In this document: in pieces, positions 51,464 through 61,023 of the stretch
How positions within the stretch are numbered: the stretch's first letter is position 1
Layout of the letters: every line of letters starts with the position of its first letter
The notes under the pieces: generated by a model
Database searches by the model: none
Seen by the model: the letters and a program-made list of their open reading frames with translations, nothing else
What the model was told of the DNA's origin: nothing
From: Maridesulfovibrio sp.
GTDB taxonomy: Bacteria; Desulfobacterota; Desulfovibrionia; Desulfovibrionales; Desulfovibrionaceae
Reading direction: 5' to 3'
Assembly: GCF_963678865.1 (NCBI RefSeq)
Contig: NZ_OY787459.1
Location: forward strand, 3,483,501 to 3,547,500
DNA length: 64,000 nt
Program-made: the position numbers and the translations under genes

Positions 51464-54400
51464 ACAAAATAAATCAAAGGGGCCTATTGCATGGATGGCC
51501 GGGAATCCGGTGGCCTCCAATCTCTTGATGATTATCCTGCTGGTCGGCGGACTGGTCATGGGGCTGAACATCAAGCAGGAGATTTTTCCTGAATTCACCA
51601 CTGATACGGTTACAGTCAATGTGATCTACAGCGGAGCCAGTCCTGAAGAGGTTGAGCAGGGAATCGTGCTGGCTGCTGAAGAGGCAATCATCGGCCTCGA
51701 CGGGGTAAAGGAAGTTTCCTCTACCGCAGCGGAGGGCGGTGCTTCTATTATTGCTGAGGCTATTGAAGGTTATGACCTGCAAAAGTTGAGTCAGGACATC
51801 AAGAGTGAAATTGATAGAATCACTTCTTTTCCTGAGGAAGCCGAGGACCCGGTTATCAGTGTTGCCTCGCACAAACGCGGGGTCCTTTCACTTATGGTTT
51901 ACGGGGATACTGACCAGCTTGCTTTGCGTAAAGTTGCCGAGCAGTTGCGTGAGGAATTGATCGGCAATCCGGGCATAACCCAGGTGGAGCTGGCCGAGGC
52001 CAGCGGTTTGCAGATTACTATTGAGATTCCGCAGGACAAGCTGCGCGCTTACGGGCTGACGCTTTCCGATGTGGCGGATACCCTTGCCAAAACTTCCGTG
52101 GAGCTTCCCGGCGGCGGCATCAAGACCGAGGGCGGAGAAATTCTGGTCCGGTTCAAGGAACGCCGGGACTATGCCCGTGAGTTTGCGCGTGTTCCAATTG
52201 TTACCGGTGACGACGGCACTCAGGTGTTGCTGGAGGATATTGCCGAGGTTAAGGAAGATTTTCAGAATGACGACATCGTAACGACTTTTGACGGCAAGCC
52301 TGCGGTGCGTATTGAGGTATACCGTATCGGCGACCAGACTCCAATCGATGTTTCCGATGCCGTACATGAAGAGCTGGAGGCCTTTAACAAGAGCCTGCCT
52401 GCGGGAGTTCATGTCGGAATTCGTAATGACAGTTCCGATATCTTCCGCCAGCGTATGGACCTGCTGCTGCGCAACGCCTATATGGGGCTTGGCCTTGTCT
52501 TCGTTTTTCTGGCCCTGTTTCTGGAACCCCGTCTGGCTTTCTGGGTTTCCATGGGAATCCCCATCTCATTCTTGGGCGGTATGCTCATCCTTGCTCCCGC
52601 GGGTGCCAGTATAAACATGGTTTCCATGTTCGCTTTCATTATCTCGTTGGGGATCGTGGTGGATGATGCAATTGTTGTCGGTGAAAATGTCTATACCATG
52701 CGTCAGCAGGGCATGAGCTGGATAGAATCAGCCTGTGAAGGTGCCAAGCGTATCGCCATGCCGGTTACATTCAGTGTGTTGACCAACATTGTGGCTTTCA
52801 TGCCCATGTTTTTTGTACCCGGTGTGATGGGGAAGATTTTCAAGGTCATTCCGCTGGTTGTATGTAGTGTTTTCTTTGTCTCATTGCTGGAATCCCTTTT
52901 TGTGCTTCCCGCCCACCTTGGGCACGGTAGTGAACGTAAGCCCGGCAAGATAATGGGGGCTGTGCTTCATTATCAGCGGATGGTTTCCAATGGGTTGCTC
53001 CGTTTTGTTAATAAAGTCTACAGGCCTTTTCTCGACCGGGCGGTGAACTGGCGTTATCTTACTGTGGCTCTCGGGGCAGCATGCCTGATTGTTTCTTTTG
53101 CTTATATCAAGAGTGGACGTCTCGGTTTTACCATGTTCCCAAAAATTGAGTCCGATTATGCCTATCTCACTGTGGACCTGCCGTACGGAACAGCCAAGGA
53201 AGTTACCCAGAAGGTTCTGGACAAGGCTGTTGCCGCAGCGGAAAAGGTTGCCGCAGAAAATGGCGGCGATAAGCTTGTTGAAGGGATTTATGCCAAGATC
53301 GGCGGTTCGGGAAGGCGCAGTACCAGCGGCAGTCATGTCCTCAAGGTGCAGGTTTTTCTAACGGATGGTGATACAAGACCGATTCATACCGATGAATTTG
53401 TAAGTATGTGGCGGCGCAACCTTGGGCCCATTCCAGGTGCAGAGTCTGTGCTCTTTGAGTCTGACCGGGGCGGTCCCGGTTCAGGAAGTTCTCTTGAAAT
53501 AGAACTCAGCCACAGTGATATTGAAGTACTGAAAAAGGCTTCCGCCGATCTTGCTGAGGCTTTGAGTTCTTACCCCAAGGTCAAGGATATTGATTCCGGG
53601 TATTCGCCGGGTAAAAGGCAGTTGGATTTTGAACTTCTGCCGGCCGGGCGCAGTCTCGGGTTGACTTCGCGCAATGTTGCCAACCAGATTCGAGCTTCAT
53701 ATTACGGGGCGCAGGTCCTTCGTCAGCAACGCGGACGAAACGAAATTAAAGTTATGGTCCGTCTTCCGGAAACGGAGCGGTCTTCCAAGTATGATTTTGA
53801 AGAGTTGATGATCCGCACTCCGGACGGAATAGATGTTCCCCTGCGTGAGGTAGTGAAAATCAAGGATGGCCGGGCATACACATCCATTGACCGTCGTAAC
53901 GGACGCCGTGTTGTCTCTGTAGAGGCGGATGTTAACCCGCGTAAGGAGACAGCACAGATTATTGCTGATGTTGTGGCTAATGTTATTCCCCGTCTTAAAG
54001 CGGACTATCCCGGCCTCGGTTACTCCCTTGAGGGCAAGCAGGCTGATATGCAGGAAAGTACCGAGAGCCTGATTTCCGGTCTGCTTATGGCTATGATGGT
54101 TATCTACGCACTGCTGGCGATTCCGTTCCGCAGTTATTTTCAGCCGCTTATCGTAATGCTTTGCATCCCTTTTGGTATTGTCGGGGCGGTCATCGGGCAT
54201 GCTCTGCTGGGCTACAGCCTCAGTTTGATGAGTCTGTTCGGTATTGTTGCCCTGTCCGGGGTTGTGGTCAACGATTCGCTGGTTTTCATTGATTACGTGA
54301 ATATCCAGCGGCGCAAGGGGCATTGTGCCTATGATGCTGTCCTTGAGGCTGGCACAGCCCGTTTCAGGCCGATTATGCTGACCACCCTGACCACGTTCGG

Positions 54401-54650
54401 TGGGTTGGCTCCTATGATTCTTGAAACTTCAAGACAGGCCAAATTCCTGATTCCCATGGCTGTTTCTCTGGGATTCGGCATCCTCTTCGCAACCGGGATT
54501 ACCCTTTTACTGGTGCCGGCATTTTATATGATCTTTGAGGACGTGAGGCTGATGCTGCGCAGGTTTTTCCGTCTTTCAGACAAGAATATGCATGCTGACG
54601 GGGTCACAGAGCACTTCCCGGTTACTGAATGCAAACATAAGCCGGAATAA
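51456..54650 (+). CDS. RND efflux pump, AcrB/HAE1-like
   Basis: 1064 residues, 12 membrane helices with two large periplasmic loops. The start has the typical PVASNLLMIILLVGGLVMG helix and QEIFPEF. The fourth-helix proton relay region reads GIVVDDAIVVGENVY (two Asp, near residue 405), and the later relay GVVVNDSLVFIDYVN lies near 940. It couples proton influx to export of drugs, detergents or other compounds; the substrate is not predictable. Divergence from a CpxAR-like system suggests stress-responsive expression. Confidence 0.95.
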   Translation: MAEQNKSKGPIAWMAGNPVASNLLMIILLVGGLVMGLNIKQEIFPEFTTDTVTVNVIYSGASPEEVEQGIVLAAEEAIIGLDGVKEVSSTAAEGGASIIAEAIEGYDLQKLSQDIKSEIDRITSFPEEAEDPVISVASHKRGVLSLMVYGDTDQLALRKVAEQLREELIGNPGITQVELAEASGLQITIEIPQDKLRAYGLTLSDVADTLAKTSVELPGGGIKTEGGEILVRFKERRDYAREFARVPIVTGDDGTQVLLEDIAEVKEDFQNDDIVTTFDGKPAVRIEVYRIGDQTPIDVSDAVHEELEAFNKSLPAGVHVGIRNDSSDIFRQRMDLLLRNAYMGLGLVFVFLALFLEPRLAFWVSMGIPISFLGGMLILAPAGASINMVSMFAFIISLGIVVDDAIVVGENVYTMRQQGMSWIESACEGAKRIAMPVTFSVLTNIVAFMPMFFVPGVMGKIFKVIPLVVCSVFFVSLLESLFVLPAHLGHGSERKPGKIMGAVLHYQRMVSNGLLRFVNKVYRPFLDRAVNWRYLTVALGAACLIVSFAYIKSGRLGFTMFPKIESDYAYLTVDLPYGTAKEVTQKVLDKAVAAAEKVAAENGGDKLVEGIYAKIGGSGRRSTSGSHVLKVQVFLTDGDTRPIHTDEFVSMWRRNLGPIPGAESVLFESDRGGPGSGSSLEIELSHSDIEVLKKASADLAEALSSYPKVKDIDSGYSPGKRQLDFELLPAGRSLGLTSRNVANQIRASYYGAQVLRQQRGRNEIKVMVRLPETERSSKYDFEELMIRTPDGIDVPLREVVKIKDGRAYTSIDRRNGRRVVSVEADVNPRKETAQIIADVVANVIPRLKADYPGLGYSLEGKQADMQESTESLISGLLMAMMVIYALLAIPFRSYFQPLIVMLCIPFGIVGAVIGHALLGYSLSLMSLFGIVALSGVVVNDSLVFIDYVNIQRRKGHCAYDAVLEAGTARFRPIMLTTLTTFGGLAPMILETSRQAKFLIPMAVSLGFGILFATGITLLLVPAFYMIFEDVRLMLRRFFRLSDKNMHADGVTEHFPVTECKHKPE

Positions 54651-54658
54651 GCAATGCG

Positions 54659-54699
54659 GAATAAATTCCTGTCCGGTTTTTCCGGGCGGGAGTTTATTC
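54659..54699. terminator. Bidirectional hairpin between the RND pump and the HD-GYP gene
   Basis: An 18-position stem (54659-54676 with 54682-54699, mostly paired with G-U steps) with a T5 loop. It overlaps the last codons of the opposing HD-GYP gene. There is no strong T-tract, so it may block convergent transcription or act with Rho. Confidence 0.5.
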
Positions 54700-55686
54700 G
54701 CGGTAAGTTACTTTTTCCAGAGCGTAGATTATATTCGGATCGTATTGTGTGGATTCGCTGTACAGGATTTTCAGGGCTTTGACTGTGGGCATGCTTTTTT
54801 TACCCGGACGTCCCATGGTCATAGCGACATAGGAATCCACCGCTCCGCATAGTTTTCCCAGCCATGAAAGATTATTATTGGTGACCCCTCGCGGGTAACC
54901 GGAACCGTCCAATCTTTCATGGTGTTCCAGTATGGCCCGCAGGGCGTTTTTGCTTAAACTGTTGGTTAAGCTCAGAACTTCTACAGAACTGATCGGATGG
55001 TAGCGGATGCGTTTCTGTTCATCAAGGGAAAGGCAGAACTCCTTGCCCAGTACAAATTCAGGTAGATTGGATAACCCAATATCACACAGGAACAGGGCGA
55101 AAAGCGCATCAACGAAAATATTGACATCAGGTTTTATTTCGCGGGCATGCAGGAGAACAGCGGCACCGATTACGCCGTTGGAAAGAGCTTTGTTGACCAG
55201 TGAATGCTGTGAATCCAGCATTGGAATCATCATCCAGAGCAGATCCGAATTCTCATGAAGCAACTCCCCCACGGCTGTAAGGGTCTTTTGGAAATTTTTA
55301 AAATGCAGTTTAATGGAATCCGTATAGATTTTGTCGACGTTTTCCCGCAGTCCTTCAATTAATAGTGCTGCCAGTTCCTTCTCGGGGATGGAATGCGAAA
55401 TATCGCTTATGACTACGGGAAGATGGGGCAGGAAATAAGGTCGGCATTGAGTTATATCAGTGAATTTGATGAAGATCAGCCCTTGTTCGCAATCTTCTGC
55501 AATGGCCTGTTTCTCTGCGGAAATAATGGTTTTTCCCGGAATCGTTATAGGGGTGAACCGTCCATTGGACGAGTTCATCCTGTACAGGCTGAATGGAAGA
55601 CTGCTTTTAGGAAGTATCTTGAATATGGCTTCCGTAATGGAACAGAAGCTTTCTTCAATTAATTTAGAGTCATCAATAGCACTCAT
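54694..55686 (-). CDS. HD-GYP-related protein with degenerate HD motif
   Basis: 330 residues. The HD-GYP signature HHERLDGSGYPRG is intact (near residue 258), as is the upstream RYHPISSVEVL. The paired HD motif, normally HDIGK, reads CDIGL (near residue 201), losing one metal-ligand His and the Lys. The N-terminal 130 residues are unlike common sensor domains. HD-GYP proteins hydrolyse c-di-GMP, but this one may be inactive and act as a binder. No receiver domain is attached. Monocistronic. Confidence 0.8.
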   Translation of the reverse strand: MSAIDDSKLIEESFCSITEAIFKILPKSSLPFSLYRMNSSNGRFTPITIPGKTIISAEKQAIAEDCEQGLIFIKFTDITQCRPYFLPHLPVVISDISHSIPEKELAALLIEGLRENVDKIYTDSIKLHFKNFQKTLTAVGELLHENSDLLWMMIPMLDSQHSLVNKALSNGVIGAAVLLHAREIKPDVNIFVDALFALFLCDIGLSNLPEFVLGKEFCLSLDEQKRIRYHPISSVEVLSLTNSLSKNALRAILEHHERLDGSGYPRGVTNNNLSWLGKLCGAVDSYVAMTMGRPGKKSMPTVKALKILYSESTQYDPNIIYALEKVTYRE

Positions 55687-55867
55687 AGCCGACCCACCTC
55701 AAAATGACAGCATTAAATAAAATTATAATGCATTACGTTAATTTATATTCCCGACCTTATGGTACGCTTATCACTAAATGCTGTAAAAACGCAATATCTC
55801 GGGTTGTTAAGTGCATATCCATGGGCCTAATGATTGCTTGAGAAAAATTATCATATAAATAAAATGG

Positions 55868-56062
55868 TTATACGTAGAATAGTTTGACCGCACGTGCTTT
55901 TTGGGGATAATCATAATCAAAAATAATTTTACCGTGATCTGTAGTAACTTGCCATTCCGGTTCTACTAGGACTATGTTGAACAATTGTGAGGCTGATATA
56001 ATATCTGCTGATAATTTTGACTTTGTTGACGAGCACGGTATCATATACTTAATTACGTTCAT
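55868..56062 (-). CDS. Small hypothetical protein
   Basis: 64 residues from ATG 56062 (MNVIKYMIPCSS); the frame also extends to 56101. It is alpha+beta with no signal peptide and ends in FDYDYPQKARAVKLFYV. No good Shine-Dalgarno is visible before either start, and the surrounding DNA is AT-rich, so the call is tentative. It lies in the 445-nt gap between the HD-GYP gene and the acyl-CoA synthetase; nothing else was seen there beyond AT-rich promoter-like sequence. I recognise no family. Confidence 0.4.
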   Translation of the reverse strand: MNVIKYMIPCSSTKSKLSADIISASQLFNIVLVEPEWQVTTDHGKIIFDYDYPQKARAVKLFYV

Positions 56063-56131
56063 CTTACGATATTCTTTTTTTTGAAATACTGAGTCCTCCA
56101 TATCCGTTTCGGGGGAAAATCGGGAGATAGC

Positions 56132-58258
56132 TTGGATAGTCTGTTTAGTCCGTCATCAATCGCCGTTGTAGGCGCTTCATCTGTTTCCGGGAAAATAGGA
56201 AACACCATTCTGTCCAACCTGCAGAGCGCAGGGTATGCCGGCAGCTTGTATCCGGTCAATCCCCGTGGCGGAAATGTCTGCGGTCTTGAGGCCTGCAGGA
56301 AAATTTCTGAAATAGGCCATTCAGTTGATTTGGCCGTCATAGCCGTTCCCCGTGATGCCGTCCTTGGTGTTTTCAGGGAGTTGCTGGATCTGGGGGTGGG
56401 GTCTGTTGTTATCGTCAGCGCCGGATTTAAAGAGGTTGACCATGAAGGCTGGCTGATGGAAGCGGAACTTGCGGAGCTGGCAAAGGAGAATAATGTCAAT
56501 CTGCTCGGCCCAAACTGTCTTGGTCTGATCAACTCGCGGGGCGGAGTTAATGCTTCCTTTGCCACCGGAAATCCTCATCCCGGAAGTATGGGATTTTTTT
56601 CGCAGTCAGGTGCTCTTTGCGTTGCTGTTCTTGACTGGGCTTTGGGCACTAAAATCGGTTTTTCAAAATTCGTGAGTCTTGGTAACAAGGCCGTGATCAA
56701 TGAAGCTTCCATGCTGGAGTATCTGGGCAATGATTCTGATACCAGAGTCATTCTCGGCTATGTGGAAAATATTGAAGACGGCCGTGAATTTATGAAGCAG
56801 GCCGCAAAGGTCTCCATGAAGAAGCCCGTGCTGATGATGAAGGCCGGTACCACTCCAGCCGGGGCAAGGGCTGCCTCTTCGCACACCGGAGCCATGGCGG
56901 GTTCCGACCGGGCCTGTGATGCTGCTTTCCGCCAGTCCGGTGTAATCCGTGTGGATAAGCTGGATGAACTTTTCAACCTTGCCAAGGCTTTTTCCATGCA
57001 GGAATTGCCGCAGGGACCCAACCTCGGCATTGTGACCAATGCGGGAGGACCCGGTATCCTCGCCGCTGATGCCTGCGGGGAGTCTGTCATGCGTATGCCT
57101 ACATTCTCCCCCTCCACCATTGGTGAGCTTCAGCGTATGCTGCCCGGTTATGCTTCCCTTTATAACCCGGTGGATCTGCTCGGTGATGCCGATGCTGAAA
57201 GTTATGGGCGGGCTGTACGTATTGTGGGGCATGATCCCGCGATTAACAGCCTGCTGATAATTATTGCGCCAAGTGTCAATCTTGATCTTACCTCGGTTGC
57301 AAAGGCCGTGACTGAAGGGATGTCCGAGGTCAATAAGCCGGTTTTCTGCTGCCTGATGGGGCGCAAGAACAGCGACGCCGCGCGGGATATCTTTGCAGAA
57401 GCCGGGATTCCGGTATATGACTTTCCCAAGCAGGCGGTCAGGGCAATGGACTGCATGTACAAATACGCAGTCTGGAAAGGGCGCCCTCCGCGTACCTTCA
57501 TCACCCCTGAACACGATGTTGAAGCCGCACGTAAGGTAGTGGATAATGTCCTGCGTTCAGGACGTGCCGAGCTCGTTGAGTTTCAGGCCCGGGACATTGT
57601 TACTGCTTACGGCCTGCCCACTCCTGAAGCTGATCTTGCCCGTTCCGGTGATGAAGCGGTAAGCATAGCCGAACAACTTGGTTATCCGGTGGTGCTCAAG
57701 ATTGCTTCTCCCGAAATTTCGCATAAATCCGATGTAAACGGAGTTCGTGTGGGATTAAGTTCCGCTGAAGAAGTGCGGGCTGCTTTCTGGGACATTACTG
57801 CCCGTACCCAGCGCTTACGTCCCGATGCTTATATTGCGGGTTGCCTGGTGCAGCAGATGGCATCCCCTGAATCGCGTGAAGTCATAGTCGGATTTCGCAG
57901 GGACAAACAGTTCGGTCCGCTGCTGATGTTCGGTCTTGGCGGGGTTTACGTAGAGATCTTAAAGGATATTTCATTCCGTTTGGCTCCTCTTTCGGTGGAG
58001 GATGCCGGAGATATGGTCCGGGAAATCCGGTCCTACATGCTTTTGAAGGGAGTCAAGGGGGGCGAGCCCGTTGACTTTGAGGCTATTACCGATGTTTTGA
58101 TCAGGATGTCTTGTCTTGCAAGTGATTTCCCTGAGATTTATGAAGCAGAATTCAATCCTGTGCTTGTCAGCTCGGACGAGGCTCTGGTTGCCGATGCCCG
58201 GATGACTGTTGTCGACATTTCCGCAGAGGGGTCCATCCAGCCGGATGAGCTTGAATAA
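56132..58258 (+). CDS. NDP-forming acyl-CoA synthetase (ACD family)
   Basis: 708 residues from a TTG start with CGGGAG 5 nt upstream. Domain order: CoA-binding Rossmann (SSIAVVGASSVSGKIGN, residues 1-130), succinyl-CoA-ligase-like (LGPNCLGLIN, 130-290), catalytic phospho-His in AASSHTGAMAGSD (near 258), then ATP-grasp (about 480-700, with VVLKIASPEISHKSDVNGV). It interconverts acyl-CoA plus ADP and phosphate with acid plus ATP. Both alpha and beta parts are fused. It is 10 nt upstream of a DRTGG/AAA_26 gene. Acetate or another organic acid is a plausible substrate; this is inference. Confidence 0.9.
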   Translation: MDSLFSPSSIAVVGASSVSGKIGNTILSNLQSAGYAGSLYPVNPRGGNVCGLEACRKISEIGHSVDLAVIAVPRDAVLGVFRELLDLGVGSVVIVSAGFKEVDHEGWLMEAELAELAKENNVNLLGPNCLGLINSRGGVNASFATGNPHPGSMGFFSQSGALCVAVLDWALGTKIGFSKFVSLGNKAVINEASMLEYLGNDSDTRVILGYVENIEDGREFMKQAAKVSMKKPVLMMKAGTTPAGARAASSHTGAMAGSDRACDAAFRQSGVIRVDKLDELFNLAKAFSMQELPQGPNLGIVTNAGGPGILAADACGESVMRMPTFSPSTIGELQRMLPGYASLYNPVDLLGDADAESYGRAVRIVGHDPAINSLLIIIAPSVNLDLTSVAKAVTEGMSEVNKPVFCCLMGRKNSDAARDIFAEAGIPVYDFPKQAVRAMDCMYKYAVWKGRPPRTFITPEHDVEAARKVVDNVLRSGRAELVEFQARDIVTAYGLPTPEADLARSGDEAVSIAEQLGYPVVLKIASPEISHKSDVNGVRVGLSSAEEVRAAFWDITARTQRLRPDAYIAGCLVQQMASPESREVIVGFRRDKQFGPLLMFGLGGVYVEILKDISFRLAPLSVEDAGDMVREIRSYMLLKGVKGGEPVDFEAITDVLIRMSCLASDFPEIYEAEFNPVLVSSDEALVADARMTVVDISAEGSIQPDELE

Positions 58259-58268
58259 GGAGGCATAG

Positions 58269-59333
58269 ATGGTAGGTATATATATAGGTTCCACAACCGG
58301 GTATTCCGGCAAGAACCTTCTGGCCATGTCCTTGGGCCTTAAATTCCGCAACAGCGGATTTAATGTAGGCTATATGAAGCCTGTAGGGGCTGTTCCGCAT
58401 ATGGACAGCGGAAAACCCGGTGACGCAGACGCGGCTTTTATCCAGCAGGTGCTGGGTCTTGAGCAGGATCCGGTCAAGGTTACCCCGGTGCTGGTCACCC
58501 GCGATTTCACCATTAAGGCTTTTTCCGAAGATATGGGCGACCTCATGCCTTCTGTTGTTGAGTCCTATGAGGAGCTGAGTGCTGATAAGGATGTTATGAT
58601 TATCGGCGGTTCCGGCAGCTACCTGAGTTCCGGCACTTACTGCGGGGTCAGCGGGCCTGACGTGGCCCGTGCGCTCGGAGCCAAGACTGTTCTCGTGGAC
58701 CGCTACAGCAGCGAACTTCATTACGATTACGTGCTGCGGGTCCATAAAGAGCTTGGCGATGATTTTTTAGGTGTCGTTTTCAATGATGTTCCGGAACACT
58801 ACATGGATGAGTTGACTTCTCTGATTATTCCCTTCCTTGAAAAGAGGGGAGTCAAAGTTCTTGGAATCATTCCCCGTGACCCGCTTATGGGAGCTATCAA
58901 GGTCAGCGATCTTGCAGAACGGCTTTTCGGAAAAATTATTTCCGCCCATGCCAAGGCAGACCGGGTGGTGGAAAATTTTCTCATCGGGACCATGCAGGTG
59001 GAAAACTTCATCACCCATTTTCGGCGGCATAAGAATTCTGCGGTTATTGTCGGGGGGGACCGGGCGGATGTTCAATTGGTGGCTCTTGAAGGGAATTGTC
59101 CCTGCCTAATTCTGACCGGAAATCTTTATCCGAACGACATTATTCTGACCCGCTCTGAAGTATTGGAAATTCCTGTTATTGTCGTGCGTGATGATACATA
59201 TGCAGTGGCCAAGAAGATGGAAGCGATTCAGGAAAGCTATAAGCTCAGGGATATGATCAAGATTAATCACGGAGCCGGGCTGGTCAATTCCGAATTGGAT
59301 TATGACTATCTTTATGATGAACTGGATCTATGA
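58269..59333 (+). CDS. AAA_26 / DRTGG-domain protein (phosphotransacetylase N-terminal-like)
   Basis: 354 residues. The N-terminal half (about 1-190) resembles dethiobiotin-synthetase-like P-loop folds: GIYIGSTTGYSGKNLLAMSLG is a modified Walker A with GKN. The C-terminal half (about 210-325) is a DRTGG domain. The same architecture forms the N-terminal part of long phosphotransacetylases, but the catalytic Pta domain is absent. GGAGGC precedes the start. Paired with an acyl-CoA synthetase, it may regulate acyl-CoA/acetyl-phosphate metabolism; no activity is established. Confidence 0.82.
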   Translation: MVGIYIGSTTGYSGKNLLAMSLGLKFRNSGFNVGYMKPVGAVPHMDSGKPGDADAAFIQQVLGLEQDPVKVTPVLVTRDFTIKAFSEDMGDLMPSVVESYEELSADKDVMIIGGSGSYLSSGTYCGVSGPDVARALGAKTVLVDRYSSELHYDYVLRVHKELGDDFLGVVFNDVPEHYMDELTSLIIPFLEKRGVKVLGIIPRDPLMGAIKVSDLAERLFGKIISAHAKADRVVENFLIGTMQVENFITHFRRHKNSAVIVGGDRADVQLVALEGNCPCLILTGNLYPNDIILTRSEVLEIPVIVVRDDTYAVAKKMEAIQESYKLRDMIKINHGAGLVNSELDYDYLYDELDL

Positions 59334-59751
59334 TAACCTGTCGTGTTGGTAGGTAATATGTCCTACTGTTAGAGTAGGAATAAAAAAATCGTTAACTTTT
59401 GAAAAGTAGTCAAATGGAGCTGCTTTTTATAAGGTGAATACGATTTATCGTGTTGATATATAATTGTTTTTTTGAAGGGTGGTGGCTTGTTTATCAGGCT
59501 GCCACCCTTTTTGTTATCGAAAAAATACTCGCCCAAACCCCTCGGATGCTATTGTCCTACTTTGTAAAATGTGCCAATTAACTTGCAGATATAAGGCCGG
59601 ATGGGTCTCCGGCCTTAGGTGTGACGAGGTTTGTTTCGACCAAAGACGGGACTATTGTTGGTTAGAAAACTAGGGTGCACTGCACCCTGAAAACCGAGTT
59701 GATTCGGAATATTGGCGGATAGGCCGGATCTTCGGAATGAGGAGGCGTGAG
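59334..59751. other. Intergenic leader of the tmc operon with hairpins
   Basis: No coding frame is convincing. It contains TATAAT (59459-59464), a terminator-like hairpin just after it (59477-59513), the perfect hairpin TAAGGCCGGA/TCCGGCCTTA (59592-59617), and AGGGTGCA/TGCACCCT (59672-59688). The first hairpin probably ends the upstream operon; the other two lie in the presumed tmc leader. Confidence 0.5.
59477..59513 (+). terminator. Terminator-like hairpin upstream of tmcD
   Basis: GGGTGGTGGC (59477-59486) pairs with GCTGCCACCC (59498-59507) with two G-U pairs, then TTTTTG. It lies 144 nt past the DRTGG gene. Confidence 0.72.
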
Positions 59752-61005
59752 ATGCCTGATGCGTCCACGTGGGATTGGAATCCCGGTAGGCGAGAGGTCC
59801 AGGACACTGGATCCTGGTCTGATAAATTTGAGTGGGTGGAAGAATTCCATGCCAGCCCCGACGGTGAAAAGGTCGGTGCTGTTGTTAATAAAGGCGAATT
59901 GGAATTCACTGCTTGCGTCAACGGTGAGATTTGGGAAGAAGCATACGACAGGATTTTCTATCCCAAATTCGCACCTGACGGCAGGTTCACAGGTATTGCC
60001 CAGCAGATGGGTGAATGGACTCTGTCTGTTGACGGCGAGCACTGGCCGGAAAATTACGGCTATATCTGGAAGACTACCTTCGGCCCTGAAGGCTCCATTA
60101 TCTGTGCTGTGCAGCAGGATATGGAATACGGCATGGGCGTGGACGGTGTCCTCTGGGAAAACTTCTTTGAGAGCGCAAACAACTTTACTGCTGGTGGAGA
60201 CGGTAAGTCCACCGCTGCTGTAGTTCAAGTTACCTCAATGCCGCAGGCTGATATTGAAACTTTCCAGAAAGGTATTTTTACCGTTGCGGTAAACGGCACC
60301 GCTTGGGATAGTGTTTTCATGAACTGCTACACTCCGGTATTTGATGCCAAGTGTGAAAAGGTTGCCTGTCAGGTAAGAAAGACTCTTTATGATTATACCA
60401 TCGCAGTTGATGGAAAAATCTGGCAGCGCGAATACCAGTGCGTCTGGGCTCCCTGCTTTAACCCTGCAACCGGTGCTCTCGTAGCTCCTGTTCGTCTGGG
60501 CGGAAAGTGGGGTATGGCTCAGGATGGCGAGCTGATCTGGAAGAACAACATGGCCAACTGCTGGCATCAGCAGTTCAGTGCTGACGGTTCCAAGCTTTGG
60601 GCTATTGTGGCTCCTTCCTTCGGTAACTTCACTGTAGCTGTTGACGGTAAGCCTTGGTCCATTACTGCACCCGTTGTTATCGATCTGGCTGTGAGCCCCG
60701 ATGGCAACCGTGCTGCAGCACTGGCCAAAGACGGTTACGACTATACCGTTCTCTGTGACGGTAAGGTGTGGCCCGGCGTGTTCCAGATGGCCTGGAAGCC
60801 TGTATTCAGTCCTGATAGCACCAAGGTAGCATCCAAGGTTGAAAAGAATGGCCGTTTTACCGTTGTCCTCGATGGCAAGCCTTACGGTCAGGATTTTGAT
60901 CAATGCTGGGAACCTGCTTTCAGTCCGGACAGTTCCAAAGTCCTCATTCGTGCAATTGACGGCGGCAAATATGTACGCATCGTTGCCGATGTAAGCGAAT
61001 TCTAA
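59752..61005 (+). CDS. tmcD: TmcD: Trp-rich repeat protein of the Tmc complex
   Basis: 417 residues from ATG 59752, with GAGGAGG 6 nt upstream; the ATG at 59737 overlaps that site. It consists of about nine beta-propeller-like repeats built around V-D/N-G-x-x-W (for example VNGEIWEE, VDGEHWPE, VDGVLWEN, VDGKIWQR, VDGKPWSI, CDGKVWPG). There is no signal peptide, so it should face the cytoplasm. This Trp-rich protein is a known companion of TmcABC in Desulfovibrio, with unclear role. It is the first gene of the four here. Confidence 0.88.
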   Translation: MPDASTWDWNPGRREVQDTGSWSDKFEWVEEFHASPDGEKVGAVVNKGELEFTACVNGEIWEEAYDRIFYPKFAPDGRFTGIAQQMGEWTLSVDGEHWPENYGYIWKTTFGPEGSIICAVQQDMEYGMGVDGVLWENFFESANNFTAGGDGKSTAAVVQVTSMPQADIETFQKGIFTVAVNGTAWDSVFMNCYTPVFDAKCEKVACQVRKTLYDYTIAVDGKIWQREYQCVWAPCFNPATGALVAPVRLGGKWGMAQDGELIWKNNMANCWHQQFSADGSKLWAIVAPSFGNFTVAVDGKPWSITAPVVIDLAVSPDGNRAAALAKDGYDYTVLCDGKVWPGVFQMAWKPVFSPDSTKVASKVEKNGRFTVVLDGKPYGQDFDQCWEPAFSPDSSKVLIRAIDGGKYVRIVADVSEF

Positions 61006-61023
61006 AAACCGGAGGAATTACAC

